64,000 nucleotides of DNA, from assembly GCA_031256825.1 (NCBI GenBank), contig JAIRPV010000032.1, positions 1-64,000 of the forward strand. Reading direction: 5' to 3'. Positions 16,471 through 24,200 of this stretch are shown one piece after another; positions within the stretch are counted from its first letter, which is position 1; each line of letters starts with the position of its first letter. The notes beneath the pieces were generated by a model. It searched no databases and had not been told where the DNA came from. It was given only the letters and a program-made list of their open reading frames with translations. A program made the translations under genes and the position numbers. Source of the stretch: Oscillospiraceae bacterium (GTDB lineage: Bacteria > Bacillota > Clostridia > Oscillospirales > Acutalibacteraceae).

Positions 16471-17301
16471 TCAGATTTCGCCGAATCGTTCCCGCTCGGC
16501 CTGGCTGGGGCGCAGATAAACCGCGCGCAGGGCGGCAGCCGGGCGATAGTCTTCTTCCTGCGCGGCTAAAATTGCCCCGAAAGCGCAAGAAGGAGGCAGG
16601 AATTCTTCAGGAGGCAGGAATTCAGGAGGCAGGAGGCAGGAAGGAGCGTCAGCGGGGAGGGCGGGGGAATCTTGCTTCCCGAAAACGTCGTCTCCCAGGA
16701 GCCAAACCGGCTCGTCTTTCGGCAGCAAGCGCTCCAATTCCCGGCTGGACAAAGCCGTGTCGGGCATGCAGCGTTCCAGCGGCAGACAGCCGCCATCCTG
16801 CCTCCTGAAAATCTCCTGCCTCCTGCTTCCTGTCTCCTGCCTCCTGCCTCCTGAAAATCTCCTGTCTCCTTCCTCCTGTTTCCTGAAAATCTCCTGCCTC
16901 CTGCCTCCTGTCTCCTGCCTCCTGAAAAGCGCCGCGTATACCTGCCCGCGCCGCGCCTCCAGCGCACAGCAAAGCGTGCCCGGCAACGCCGGAGCACCCG
17001 CCGCCATAGCCGCGAGGGTCGAAACACCGGCGCACGGCAGCTGCGCGGCAAACGCAAGGCCCTTTGCGGCGGCCACGCCAATGCGCACGCCCGTAAACGA
17101 GCCAGGCCCCGCGCAAACGGCGATGCGCCCAATTTCGTTTATCGCAATCCCCGTTTGGCGCAGCATGTCTTCCAACATGGGCAGCAGCACCGCCGAATGA
17201 TGCTGCCGCCCATGCAAAAAGCGCTCTGCCAGCAGTTCGCCGTCCCTTCCCAGCGCAACGGAGGCGTGCGCGCCCGATGTGTCGATGCCCAGCGTGATCA
17301 T
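16471..17301 (-). CDS. tsaB: tRNA threonylcarbamoyladenosine protein TsaB, repeat-expanded
   Basis: TsaB partner of TsaD, required for the t6A37 modification of ANN-decoding tRNAs. The N-terminal ASKHA lobe is normal: LGIDTSGAHASVALG, then CAGPGSFTGVRIGVA and GLAFAAQLPCAGVSTL. The protein is 276 residues long, against roughly 220-240 in most Firmicutes. The excess is two blocks encoded by 7-base repeats: residues about 127-169 (RRQETGGRRQEIF and so on) and about 220-237 (PPEFLPPEEFLPPS). The frame stays open and the C-terminal AVYLRPSQAE motif is intact, so this is probably a working gene with low-complexity loops. It overlaps tsaE by ATGA. Confidence 0.93.
   Translation of the reverse strand: MITLGIDTSGAHASVALGRDGELLAERFLHGRQHHSAVLLPMLEDMLRQTGIAINEIGRIAVCAGPGSFTGVRIGVAAAKGLAFAAQLPCAGVSTLAAMAAGAPALPGTLCCALEARRGQVYAALFRRQETGGRRQEIFRKQEEGDRRFSGGRRQETGSRRQEIFRRQDGGCLPLERCMPDTALSSRELERLLPKDEPVWLLGDDVFGKQDSPALPADAPSCLLPPEFLPPEEFLPPSCAFGAILAAQEEDYRPAAALRAVYLRPSQAERERFGEI
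16591..16644 (+). repeat. Heptamer repeat block A inside tsaB
   Basis: Plus-strand units: AGGAGGC, AGGAATTCTTC, AGGAGGC, AGGAATTC, AGGAGGC, AGGAGGC, AGGAAGG. The basic unit is the heptamer AGGAGRC, with interspersed 11-base and 8-base variants. Orientation is opposite to block B in the same gene. It encodes the Pro/Glu/Leu stretch near tsaB residues 220-237. Confidence 0.9.
16795..16923 (-). repeat. Heptamer repeat block B inside tsaB
   Basis: 129 bases that read on the minus strand as thirteen AGGAGRC-type heptamers separated by three copies of the 11-mer AGGAGATTTTC, ending in a partial AGGAT. The block is in frame and encodes the Arg/Gln/Glu-rich residues 127-169 of TsaB. It faces block A (16591-16644) in inverted orientation across 150 bases. 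Confidence 0.92.
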
Positions 17302-17714
17302 GGCCCGCCCCTTTCTATCGTGATTTCCCGGCGCTCTTCATCCAGCAACGCGAAGCGCACCCGCCAGCAGGGGTTCGGCAGCGCTTCTAAAATATGTTCG
17401 CTCCACTCCACAGCCAGAATGTGCCCCGTTTCCAGATAGTCATAATACCCGGTGCTTTCCAGATCCTCCGATCCAATGCGATACATATCAAAATGCGCCA
17501 GCGGAACGGGGCCGGGATATTCGTGCACGAGGGCGTAAGTGGGGCTGCAAACGTCGCCCCAACAGCCCAGGCCGGCCGCAAGGCCGCGCACAAACGCGGT
17601 TTTGCCCGCGCCCAGCCCGCCGAACAATGCCACAACATCCCCGGCGCGCAGCTGCTTTGCCAGCGCCGCGCCAAGGTGTTCGGTTTCTTCTGTTGCGTGG
17701 GTGAGATACGTCAT
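17298..17714 (-). CDS. tsaE: tRNA threonylcarbamoyladenosine ATPase TsaE
   Basis: A 138-residue P-loop ATPase that works with TsaB and TsaD in t6A synthesis. The Walker A motif is FGGLGAGKTAFVRG near residue 32, followed by the family block SPTYALVHEY, and HFDMYRIGSEDLE and AVEWSEHI. The start ATG 17714 lies one base after the stop of a small upstream gene, so translation is probably coupled; there is no good ribosome site of its own. Its stop overlaps the tsaB start (ATGA). tsaD and rimI, the usual partners, are not in this window. Confidence 0.96.
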   Translation of the reverse strand: MTYLTHATEETEHLGAALAKQLRAGDVVALFGGLGAGKTAFVRGLAAGLGCWGDVCSPTYALVHEYPGPVPLAHFDMYRIGSEDLESTGYYDYLETGHILAVEWSEHILEALPNPCWRVRFALLDEERREITIERGGP

Positions 17715-17715
17715 A

Positions 17716-17886
17716 TCAACCGTTGGCCGCTTTGCCGCAGCCCGCCGCATAGGGGCAGCTGGCGCAGCTGCAAGCGCAGCCGCTTTGTTTGGCGCGCACG
17801 CGCCGCCGCACCATCGAAACGATGATCAGCGCCACAATGATTGCCAAAATTGTGCCCACAAAGGCTGTGCCCAAAATTGCCGCCAT
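17716..17886 (-). CDS. Small Cys-rich membrane protein, FeoB-associated type
   Basis: A 56-residue peptide: one N-terminal membrane helix (residues 4-25, ILGTAFVGTILAIIVALIIV), a basic stretch (RRRVRAK) and a Cys cluster with Cys at 37, 39, 41, 44 and 50. This is the layout of the FeoB-associated Cys-rich membrane protein family, thought to help iron handling beside the ferrous iron transporter FeoB. AGGGGG stands seven bases before ATG 17886. The stop is one base before the tsaE start, so it heads the tsaE-tsaB unit. No feo gene is in the window, which makes its role here uncertain. Confidence 0.78.
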   Translation of the reverse strand: MAAILGTAFVGTILAIIVALIIVSMVRRRVRAKQSGCACSCASCPYAAGCGKAANG

Positions 17887-17907
17887 CACCAAGCCCCCTT
17901 TAGCTGA

Positions 17908-17969
17908 TAGGAATTAGGGATTAGGAGTTAGGAGTAGGGATTAGGGGTTAGAAATTAGGGGTTGGGGGT
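17908..17969 (+). repeat. Heptamer repeat block D (TAGGRRT), telomere-like
   Basis: Nine units on the plus strand: TAGGAAT, TAGGGAT, TAGGAGT, TAGGAG, TAGGGAT, TAGGGGT, TAGAAAT, TAGGGGT, TGGGGGT. It fills the gap between the small Cys-rich gene and the DUF4430 gene and supplies the last codons and stop of the latter. The final four G runs (17937-17968) could fold as a G-quadruplex. Confidence 0.9.
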
Positions 17970-18398
17970 GTATTCGAAGCGGTATTCCGCGCCCGGCGTG
18001 ATTTCGTATTGCTCAACGCCCCGGTCGGCATAAGCGCCGCCGGCGTAAAGCGCCCAATAGGCGTGGTCGGCGTTGTAGTCGAGCGTTACGCCGCAAACGG
18101 TGCTGACCATCAGGCCGGCCTGCGTTTTTTCGCCCGCAATCAGTCCCGCGTCCTGCAAGGCTTCGCCGAGACTGGTTTTGTCCGTCTTTACCTTAAAATA
18201 GCGCGTTTCGTCCTGTAGCATGGCAACAAAAACGAATTCCGTTGCGCCCGCCCCGGCTTCTTCATAGACCACCTGCTTCCCCGCAGCGGTGGTGTCCGCC
18301 GGGGTGGCGGTGGTTGTGGCGTCGCCGGGCTGGCTGCCGCACGCGGCAAAAGAGAAGATAACCGCCGCCGCGGCCAATAGGGCGATGAACTTTTTCAT
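17955..18398 (-). CDS. DUF4430 lipoprotein
   Basis: A 147-residue lipoprotein with the lipobox FSFAAC (Cys near residue 20) and a Thr/Ala-rich linker. The mature domain matches DUF4430, a beta-rich fold related to the cobalamin-binding C-terminal domain of transcobalamin: STVCGVTLDYNADHAYWALY followed by a VEQYEITPGAEYRFEY strand. Such proteins bind small ligands or act as surface adaptors. The last four residues and the stop codon are encoded by TAGGRRT repeat units. No promoter is seen between the rpsT terminator and the start, so expression may depend on read-through from rpsT. Confidence 0.82.
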   Translation of the reverse strand: MKKFIALLAAAAVIFSFAACGSQPGDATTTATPADTTAAGKQVVYEEAGAGATEFVFVAMLQDETRYFKVKTDKTSLGEALQDAGLIAGEKTQAGLMVSTVCGVTLDYNADHAYWALYAGGAYADRGVEQYEITPGAEYRFEYTPNP

Positions 18399-18423
18399 GC
18401 CGGAAGCCCCCTTTTCATGAGCG

Positions 18424-18443
18424 AAAAACGCCCCACCGGGGCG
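18424..18443 (-). terminator. Terminator of rpsT
   Basis: Minus-strand stem CGCCCC/GGGGCG (18438-18443 with 18429-18434), three-base loop, followed by five T (18428-18424). Confidence 0.85.
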
Positions 18444-18457
18444 CTTTCAGCCGCTAT

Positions 18458-18703
18458 TCAGCTTGCGCTAAGCTTTGCGAGCGCGGATTTTTTGCGGGCG
18501 GCGTTGTTTTTGTGAATCAGCCCATGGGCGGCGGCCTGGTCAACTTTACGGATCGCTTCGACGACCAGCGCCTGGCGCGCTTCGCCCTCGGCGTTCTGCG
18601 CCTTCTTGATTGCGGTCTTCAGCGCGGATTTGCGCGACTTGTTGCGGGCGGCCCTTTCCTGATTCACCAGAACACGCTTTTTTGCGGATTTGATGTTCGG
18701 CAT
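18458..18703 (-). CDS. rpsT: 30S ribosomal protein S20
   Basis: Ribosomal protein S20, 81 residues, a three-helix protein that binds the 5' domain of 16S rRNA. The sequence [19 protein letters not shown] is the standard start, followed by basic helices and an Ala/Lys-rich end. AAAGGAGGG precedes ATG 18703 with normal spacing, which rules out the longer in-frame extension to 18802. It is a single-gene unit with a strong promoter (18750-18778) and a terminator just behind the stop. Confidence 0.98.
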   Translation of the reverse strand: MPNIKSAKKRVLVNQERAARNKSRKSALKTAIKKAQNAEGEARQALVVEAIRKVDQAAAHGLIHKNNAARKKSALAKLSAS

Positions 18704-18749
18704 GGAAATTCCCTCCTTTCCCCAGATATGCTCGTCGCTTTGACGATAT

Positions 18750-18778
18750 ATTATACCACACCCGCGCGGGGATTTCAA
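18750..18778 (-). promoter_or_regulatory. Sigma-A promoter of rpsT
   Basis: Minus strand TTGAAA (18778-18773), 17-base spacer, TATAAT (18755-18750), as expected for a highly expressed ribosomal gene. Between it and the divergent promoter lie a repeated TTTTTCGCAAA and the perfect palindrome CGGATATCCG at 18822-18831. Confidence 0.88.
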
Positions 18779-18876
18779 GGGTTTTTCGCAAATTTTTCGC
18801 AAAAATCTTTCTGATTTTTCGCGGATATCCGAAAAAACCGGATTTCCTGATTTTGGGCGGCTGGCTGAATTTATGC

Positions 18877-18905
18877 TTGCTATTTCGTCCGGGTTGTGGT
18901 AAAAT
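18877..18905 (+). promoter_or_regulatory. Sigma-A promoter of the TPR-purD unit
   Basis: TTGCTA (18877-18882), 17-base spacer, TAAAAT (18900-18905), 40 bases before the TPR gene. I see no purine riboswitch or PurR-type box in the short leader. Confidence 0.8.
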
Positions 18906-18944
18906 AAGAATCAGTCTTTAGAATGTAAAAAAAGGGGAGGCTCT

Positions 18945-19361
18945 ATGCTTACGGAAGAATTGCGCGAAATGCTGCTGCAATGGCACGAAGAAAACAAGCA
19001 CAGGCGCATTGTCGCCGCTATCTGGGCTATCCCGGAAGCGCAGCGCGACAGCGAAACCGTTGGCCTGCTGGCCCGGGCGCTCAATAACGACAGGCGCTAT
19101 GCCGAGGCCGTGGAACAGCTTGAGCGCATCCGGGAAGAATCGATCGGCGACGCCTGCTGGCATTTCCGCATGGGCTACGCCCGCTTTCATCAGCGCAAGT
19201 ATCGGCAGGCGCTCGAGTATCTTACCCGCGCGGCGCAGCTCGATCCAGACGATCCGGATGCGCCGGAGCTGATTGCGCAAGCGAAGCTCATGCTCAAAAA
19301 CGACATCAAATTTGGCGCGCCGGCACCAGAACAAACGCGGGCGCAGGAGGAAATGCTGTGA
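18945..19361 (+). CDS. TPR-repeat protein
   Basis: A 138-residue protein made of tetratricopeptide-like helix pairs: residues 35-65 (ETVGLLARALNNDRRYAEA) and 75-110 (WHFRMGYARFHQRKYRQAL followed by a LDPDDPDAPELIAQA turn). The N-terminal 30 residues add one more helix pair. TPR scaffolds mediate protein contacts; no enzyme motif is present. GGGGAGG precedes the ATG. The stop overlaps the GTG start of purD, so the two are translated together, but a purine-related role is only suggested by this coupling. Confidence 0.8.
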   Translation: MLTEELREMLLQWHEENKHRRIVAAIWAIPEAQRDSETVGLLARALNNDRRYAEAVEQLERIREESIGDACWHFRMGYARFHQRKYRQALEYLTRAAQLDPDDPDAPELIAQAKLMLKNDIKFGAPAPEQTRAQEEML

Positions 19362-20635
19362 ACATATTAATCATCGGCGCGGGCGGCCGCGAACATGCAA
19401 TTGCGGCGGCGCTGGCGAAGAATCCGGCGGTGGAAACCATCTACGCCGTGCCGGGCAACGGGGGCATGGCGGCGTTCTGCGAATGCGTTCCGGAGCTGAA
19501 GGCCACCCAGCTGGAAGAAATCAGGGAATTCGCGTTGGCGCACAACGTGCGGTTCGCCGTGCCCGCGGCGGACGACCCGCTGGTTGCCGGGGCTGTTGAT
19601 GTGCTGGAAGCGGCGGGGATCGCCTGCTTTGGGCCAAGCCGCGCCGCCGCGCGGATAGAAGGCAGCAAGGTTTTCTCGAAGAATCTGATGAAACAATATC
19701 ATATCCCGACGGCGGATTACGCGGTCTTCCATGAATCCGCCGCCGCGCTGGCCTATCTGGAGGAATACGAAACCTACCCGGTGGTGCTGAAGGCCGACGG
19801 GCTGGCGCTGGGCAAAGGGGTCATCATCGCGCAAAACAGGCGGGAGGCCCAGGATGCGGTGCGGCTCATCATGGAGGATAAAAAATTCGGGGCCAGCGGC
19901 AGCCAGATAGTGATAGAAGAGTTTTTGACAGGCCCCGAGGTGACCGTCCTCAGCTTTTGCGATGGCGAAACCTGCGTGCCGATGGTGGCCTCGATGGATC
20001 ACAAACGGGCGCGCGACAACGACGAGGGCCTGAACACGGGCGGCATGGGCGTCGTAGCGCCAAATCCCTGTTATACCCCGGAAATTGCGGCGCGCTGCGC
20101 GGAAGAAATTTTTGCGCCAACTTTGGCGGCTATGCGGGCGGAGGGCGCGCCGTTCAAGGGCTGCCTGTATTTCGGGTTGATGCTGACGCCGCATGGGCCC
20201 CGCGTCATCGAATATAACTGCCGCTTTGGCGATCCGGAGTGCCAAACGATATTGCCGCTGCTGGAAAGCGATCTTCTCACCGTGATGCGCGCCTGCCGCG
20301 AGGGCGGCCTCGCCGGGCTGGAGATCCGCTGGAAGGCCGCGCACGCCTGCTGCGTTGTTTTGGCTTCGGGCGGCTACCCGGAACAATATGGGACAGGCTA
20401 CCCCATCTGCTTTGGCGATACGGGGGAAGCGATCGTATACCACGCGGGCACAAAGCGCAGGGAAGACGGCGCCGTTGTGACCGCGGGCGGGCGTGTTTTG
20501 AATGTGGTTGCGCTGGGCGCCGGTTTGAGGGAAGCAGTGGAAGCGGCCTACCGGGCGGCGGGGCAAATCACATTCCAGGATGCCTTTTACAGGAGGGATA
20601 TCGGCCAGCGGGCGCTGGAAGCGTTGCTGCCATAA
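19358..20635 (+). CDS. purD: Phosphoribosylamine-glycine ligase
   Basis: PurD (GAR synthetase), 425 residues, joins phosphoribosylamine and glycine with ATP in the second step of purine synthesis. The start NILIIGAGGREHAIA is the family hallmark. The ATP-grasp core shows VVLKADGLALGKGVIIA, EEFLTGPEVTVLSFCDG, MDHKRARDNDEGLNTGGMG and EYNCRFGDPECQ. The start is GTG 19358, overlapping the stop of the TPR gene (GTGA), with AGGAGG seven to ten bases upstream. It lies upstream of a NERD gene and purL on the same strand. Confidence 0.97.
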   Translation: MNILIIGAGGREHAIAAALAKNPAVETIYAVPGNGGMAAFCECVPELKATQLEEIREFALAHNVRFAVPAADDPLVAGAVDVLEAAGIACFGPSRAAARIEGSKVFSKNLMKQYHIPTADYAVFHESAAALAYLEEYETYPVVLKADGLALGKGVIIAQNRREAQDAVRLIMEDKKFGASGSQIVIEEFLTGPEVTVLSFCDGETCVPMVASMDHKRARDNDEGLNTGGMGVVAPNPCYTPEIAARCAEEIFAPTLAAMRAEGAPFKGCLYFGLMLTPHGPRVIEYNCRFGDPECQTILPLLESDLLTVMRACREGGLAGLEIRWKAAHACCVVLASGGYPEQYGTGYPICFGDTGEAIVYHAGTKRREDGAVVTAGGRVLNVVALGAGLREAVEAAYRAAGQITFQDAFYRRDIGQRALEALLP

Positions 20636-20672
20636 AGAACAGCAGGACTTAAAAAAACAGGGATGTGAAAAT

Positions 20673-21263
20673 ATGTCAACATGTATAGAAGATATGGTGA
20701 ATATGGTCGATCGCTTTTTGGAACGCGGCGACGACAAAGGCAGCGTTGGCGAGTTCATCGCCTACCTGGAAATGCAGGGGAAGGTTTCCTGCGGCCGGTA
20801 TCTTTGGGATTTGCTTGTTCCGGCTCCGCCATATGGGCAGGCGCAGGTGGACTTGCTGGCCATCCACGCAACGGGGCTTTATGTTGTGGAATCGAAAAAC
20901 TTTGCGGGATGCCGCCTGATCGGAACGGAATCGGAAGAAAAGTGGAAGGCGATTTATCGGCGCTCCAGGCACGAGCCAAAAAATCCGATTCTGCAAAACG
21001 AAAGGCATATCGCGGCGCTGCGGGCCTACCTGCAATACCCGGTGCCAATGATCTCTATCGTTGCCGTTGGCGACGCCTGCGCGCTGGAAGTGCCGCGCGA
21101 GCGCTGCTCCCAGGCCATTCTCTGCAATTACGGAAGGTTGGGCGAAGCGTTTCGCCTGCTGACCGCGCGGCGCACCCCTTTTTTGGAAGAACCGGATATC
21201 GCAATGATTTACCGGCTGCTCTATCCGCTGACGGCGACGGCGCGGGAAGCGGCTAAAAAATAG
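20673..21263 (+). CDS. NERD domain protein between purD and purL
   Basis: A 196-residue protein with a nuclease-related (NERD) domain over residues 20-140: GEFIAYLEMQ, QAQVDLLAIHATGLYVVESK and a later NPILQNERHIAAL. The Asp of QVDLL and the Glu-x-Lys of VESK correspond to the PD-(D/E)XK catalytic core, so a nuclease function is possible. No membrane helix is seen. The ATG at 20673 has only a modest AGGGA ribosome site; ATGs a few codons later are alternatives. It is placed between purD and purL, 18 bases before the purL start, and should share their transcript. Why a nuclease-like gene sits there is unclear. Confidence 0.78.
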   Translation: MSTCIEDMVNMVDRFLERGDDKGSVGEFIAYLEMQGKVSCGRYLWDLLVPAPPYGQAQVDLLAIHATGLYVVESKNFAGCRLIGTESEEKWKAIYRRSRHEPKNPILQNERHIAALRAYLQYPVPMISIVAVGDACALEVPRERCSQAILCNYGRLGEAFRLLTARRTPFLEEPDIAMIYRLLYPLTATAREAAKK

Positions 21264-21281
21264 TTGACGGAGGACACTGCT

Positions 21282-24200
21282 ATGCTGCATCGCATCTATA
21301 CGACAAGGCGCGAAGGATTCACCCTGGAGGCGGATACGTTGCTGCGCGAATGGCGCGAGCAGCTGGGCGTTGCCGGGCTGGAACGCGTTCGTGTGCTGAA
21401 TCGCTACGATGTGGAGGGCATTGACGAAGCGCTGCTGCGCGGTTGCCTGGATACGGTGTTTGCCGAGCCGCAGACCGACGAAGTGCTGGAATCGCTGCCG
21501 CAGGCGGGGCAGGTGTTTGCGGTGGAGGCGCTGCCGGGGCAATACGATCAGCGGGCAGATTCTTGCGCGCAATGCATCCAGATTGTTTCGGGCGGCGCGC
21601 GGCCGCTGGTGCGCACGGCAAAAGTGTATCTGCTGGACGGCCAAATTTCCGAAGAAGAGCGAAGGGCAATCGCGCATAGCGTCATCAACCCTGTGGAAGC
21701 GCGCGAAGCGGCGCTGGAACAGCCCGAGACCATTGCCCTGCAAACCGAGCCGCCGAAGCCGGTGCCCGTGATGACTGATTTTTTGGAGCTGGATGAGGCG
21801 GAGCTGGCGGCGTTCCTGCGGGAATACCGGCTGGCGATGGATCTGGATGACATTGCGTTTTGCCAGTCCTATTTCCGCACGGAGCGGCGCGCCCCAACGC
21901 TGACCGAAATCCGCATGATCGACACCTACTGGTCGGATCATTGCCGGCACACCACCTTCCTGACGCGCCTGGATTCGGTCGAAATCGAGGATCCGAAGGC
22001 GCGGCGCTCCTGGGAGCGTTTTTTGGAAATCAAGCGCGAACTCGGCCGCGAGGATCGCCCCAATACGCTGATGGAACTTGCTACCGAAGCCATGCGGTAC
22101 TTAAAATATACCGGCGATTTAAAGCGGCTGGATGAAAGCGAGGAAATCAACGCCTGTACGGTGACGATGGATGTAGAGATACAAAGCGACGGCGGGCAAA
22201 AGCGAACAGAGCCGTGGTATTTTCTATTCAAGAACGAAACCCACAATCATCCCACTGAAATTGAACCCTTTGGCGGGGCGGCCACCTGTATTGGCGGCGC
22301 AATCCGCGATCCGCTTTCCGGCAGGGGGTACGTCTATCAGGCCATGCGCGTCACGGGCGCTGCGGATCCGACTGTGCCGCTCGATCAGACAATCCCCGGC
22401 AAATTGCCGCAGCGCAAGATTGTTACCACGGCGGCGCAGGGCTATTCCTCCTACGGCAACCAGATTGGCCTTGCCACGGGCCTGGTGGACGAAATCTATC
22501 ATCCCGGCTATGCCGCCAAACGCATGGAAATCGGGGCGGTGGTAGCCGCTGTGCCTGGGGTGCAGGTACGCCGCGAAGCGCCCGTGCCGGGCGATCAAGT
22601 GATTTTATTGGGCGGCCGCACCGGCCGCGATGGATGCGGCGGAGCAACCGGCTCCTCAAAATCGCATACGCTTAGCTCTTTGGAGCAATGCGGCGCTGAA
22701 GTGCAAAAGGGCAATCCGCCGGAAGAGCGCAAATTGCAGCGGCTGTTCCGCAACCCCCGCGCCAGCAGGCTCATCAAGCGGTGCAACGATTTTGGAGCGG
22801 GCGGGATATCGGTGGCCATTGGGGAACTCTGCGACGGGCTTGTGATTGATCTCAACGCCGTGCCGAAAAAATACGAGGGTCTGGATGGCACCGAGCTGGC
22901 CATCAGCGAGTCGCAGGAGCGCATGGCAATCGTTGTGGAGAGCGGCGACGTGGAAGCCTTCCTGGCGCTGGCCGACGAAGAAAACCTGGAAGCAACGGTG
23001 GTCGCGCAAGTCCAGGCGGAACCGCGGCTCAAAATGCACTGGAACGGCGACGTCATTGTCGATATCGCGAGGGAATTTTTAAACTCAAACGGCGCGGAAA
23101 AGCACGCGCGCGCTGTCGTGCCAGCGCGTGAAACAAAGCCGCAGCCGCAAAGCGAAGGGTCGTTTGCGCGGCGGGCGCTTGCATTAGCGGGCAGCCTGGC
23201 GGTCTGTTCCCGTCGGGGGTTGTCCGAACGGTTCGATTCCACCATCGGCGCGGGCACGGTTCTCATGCCGTTTGGCGGAAAATATCAACAAACGCCGTCG
23301 CAGGTGATGGCCGCGAAGATTCCTGTGTTAAACGGCGAAACCGATCGCTGTTCTGTGATGAGTTATGGATTTAACGCGGCGCTCACCGAAAGCGATCCCT
23401 ATCGCGGGGCGTATTGCGCCGTTGTAGAAAGCCTGACAAAACTGGCCGCGGCGGGCTGCCCGCTGGAAGAATGCTACCTCAGTTTTCAGGAATATTTTGA
23501 GCGCATGACAGGCGACGCGACGCGCTGGGGGAAGCCTTTGGCGGCGCTGCTGGGCGCTATGCAGGCGCAGCTGGACTTTAAAGTGGCGTCGATCGGCGGG
23601 AAAGATTCGATGTCCGGCAGCTTTGAGAACATTGACGTGCCGCCGACGCTGGTCAGTTTTGCTGTCGCGCTTTGCAGCGACAGAGATATTGTGAGCAACG
23701 AATTCAAGAGGGCTGGCAGCCGATTGGCCTATTTGGCGCCGCCGCAGGATGCATTTGGCCTTCCCATCGCCGGGAAAACAAGGGAAATATTTGACACGCT
23801 GATACAGCACCGCGATAAAATCCGCGCGGCGCAGGCGGTGACCGGCGGTGGCGTCGTTGAGGCTATCCTAAAAATGGGCCTCGGGAATCATATTGGCGCG
23901 GCGCTGGACGAAACATTCCCCCTCAACTATGCGTTCGCGTCGGAGCCGGGCGCGATTCTTGTCGAATGCGATCCGGATTGCGCGATTGGCTATTCGATTG
24001 GCGCAACCATCGAAGCATATGAGCTTCGGGCTGGCGGCGAAGTGGTTTCGCTGGGCGATCTGGAAGCGGCCTACGAGACAAAACTGGAGCAGGTGTTTCC
24101 GATGCAGGCGAAATGTGACGATATTCCGCCGGAGACGATTCATTACGCGCGGCGCAGCGCTGGCGCGCCAGCGATAAAAAGCGCGAAACCGCATGTGTGC

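Noticed and set aside
16591-16923. CRISPR array in tsaB
   Set aside because: Units are 7-11 bases without unique spacers and lie inside an open, motif-bearing gene; no cas genes are present.
16471-17301. tsaB as a pseudogene broken by repeat insertion
   Set aside because: Both repeat blocks keep the frame, and the N-terminal and C-terminal family motifs are intact.
17908-17969. True chromosome end or telomere
   Set aside because: The units resemble TTAGGG only loosely, there are nine of them, and normal genes lie on both sides.
20636-20672. Purine riboswitch in the purD-purL region
   Set aside because: Gaps are 18-37 bases long and contain no aptamer-like fold.
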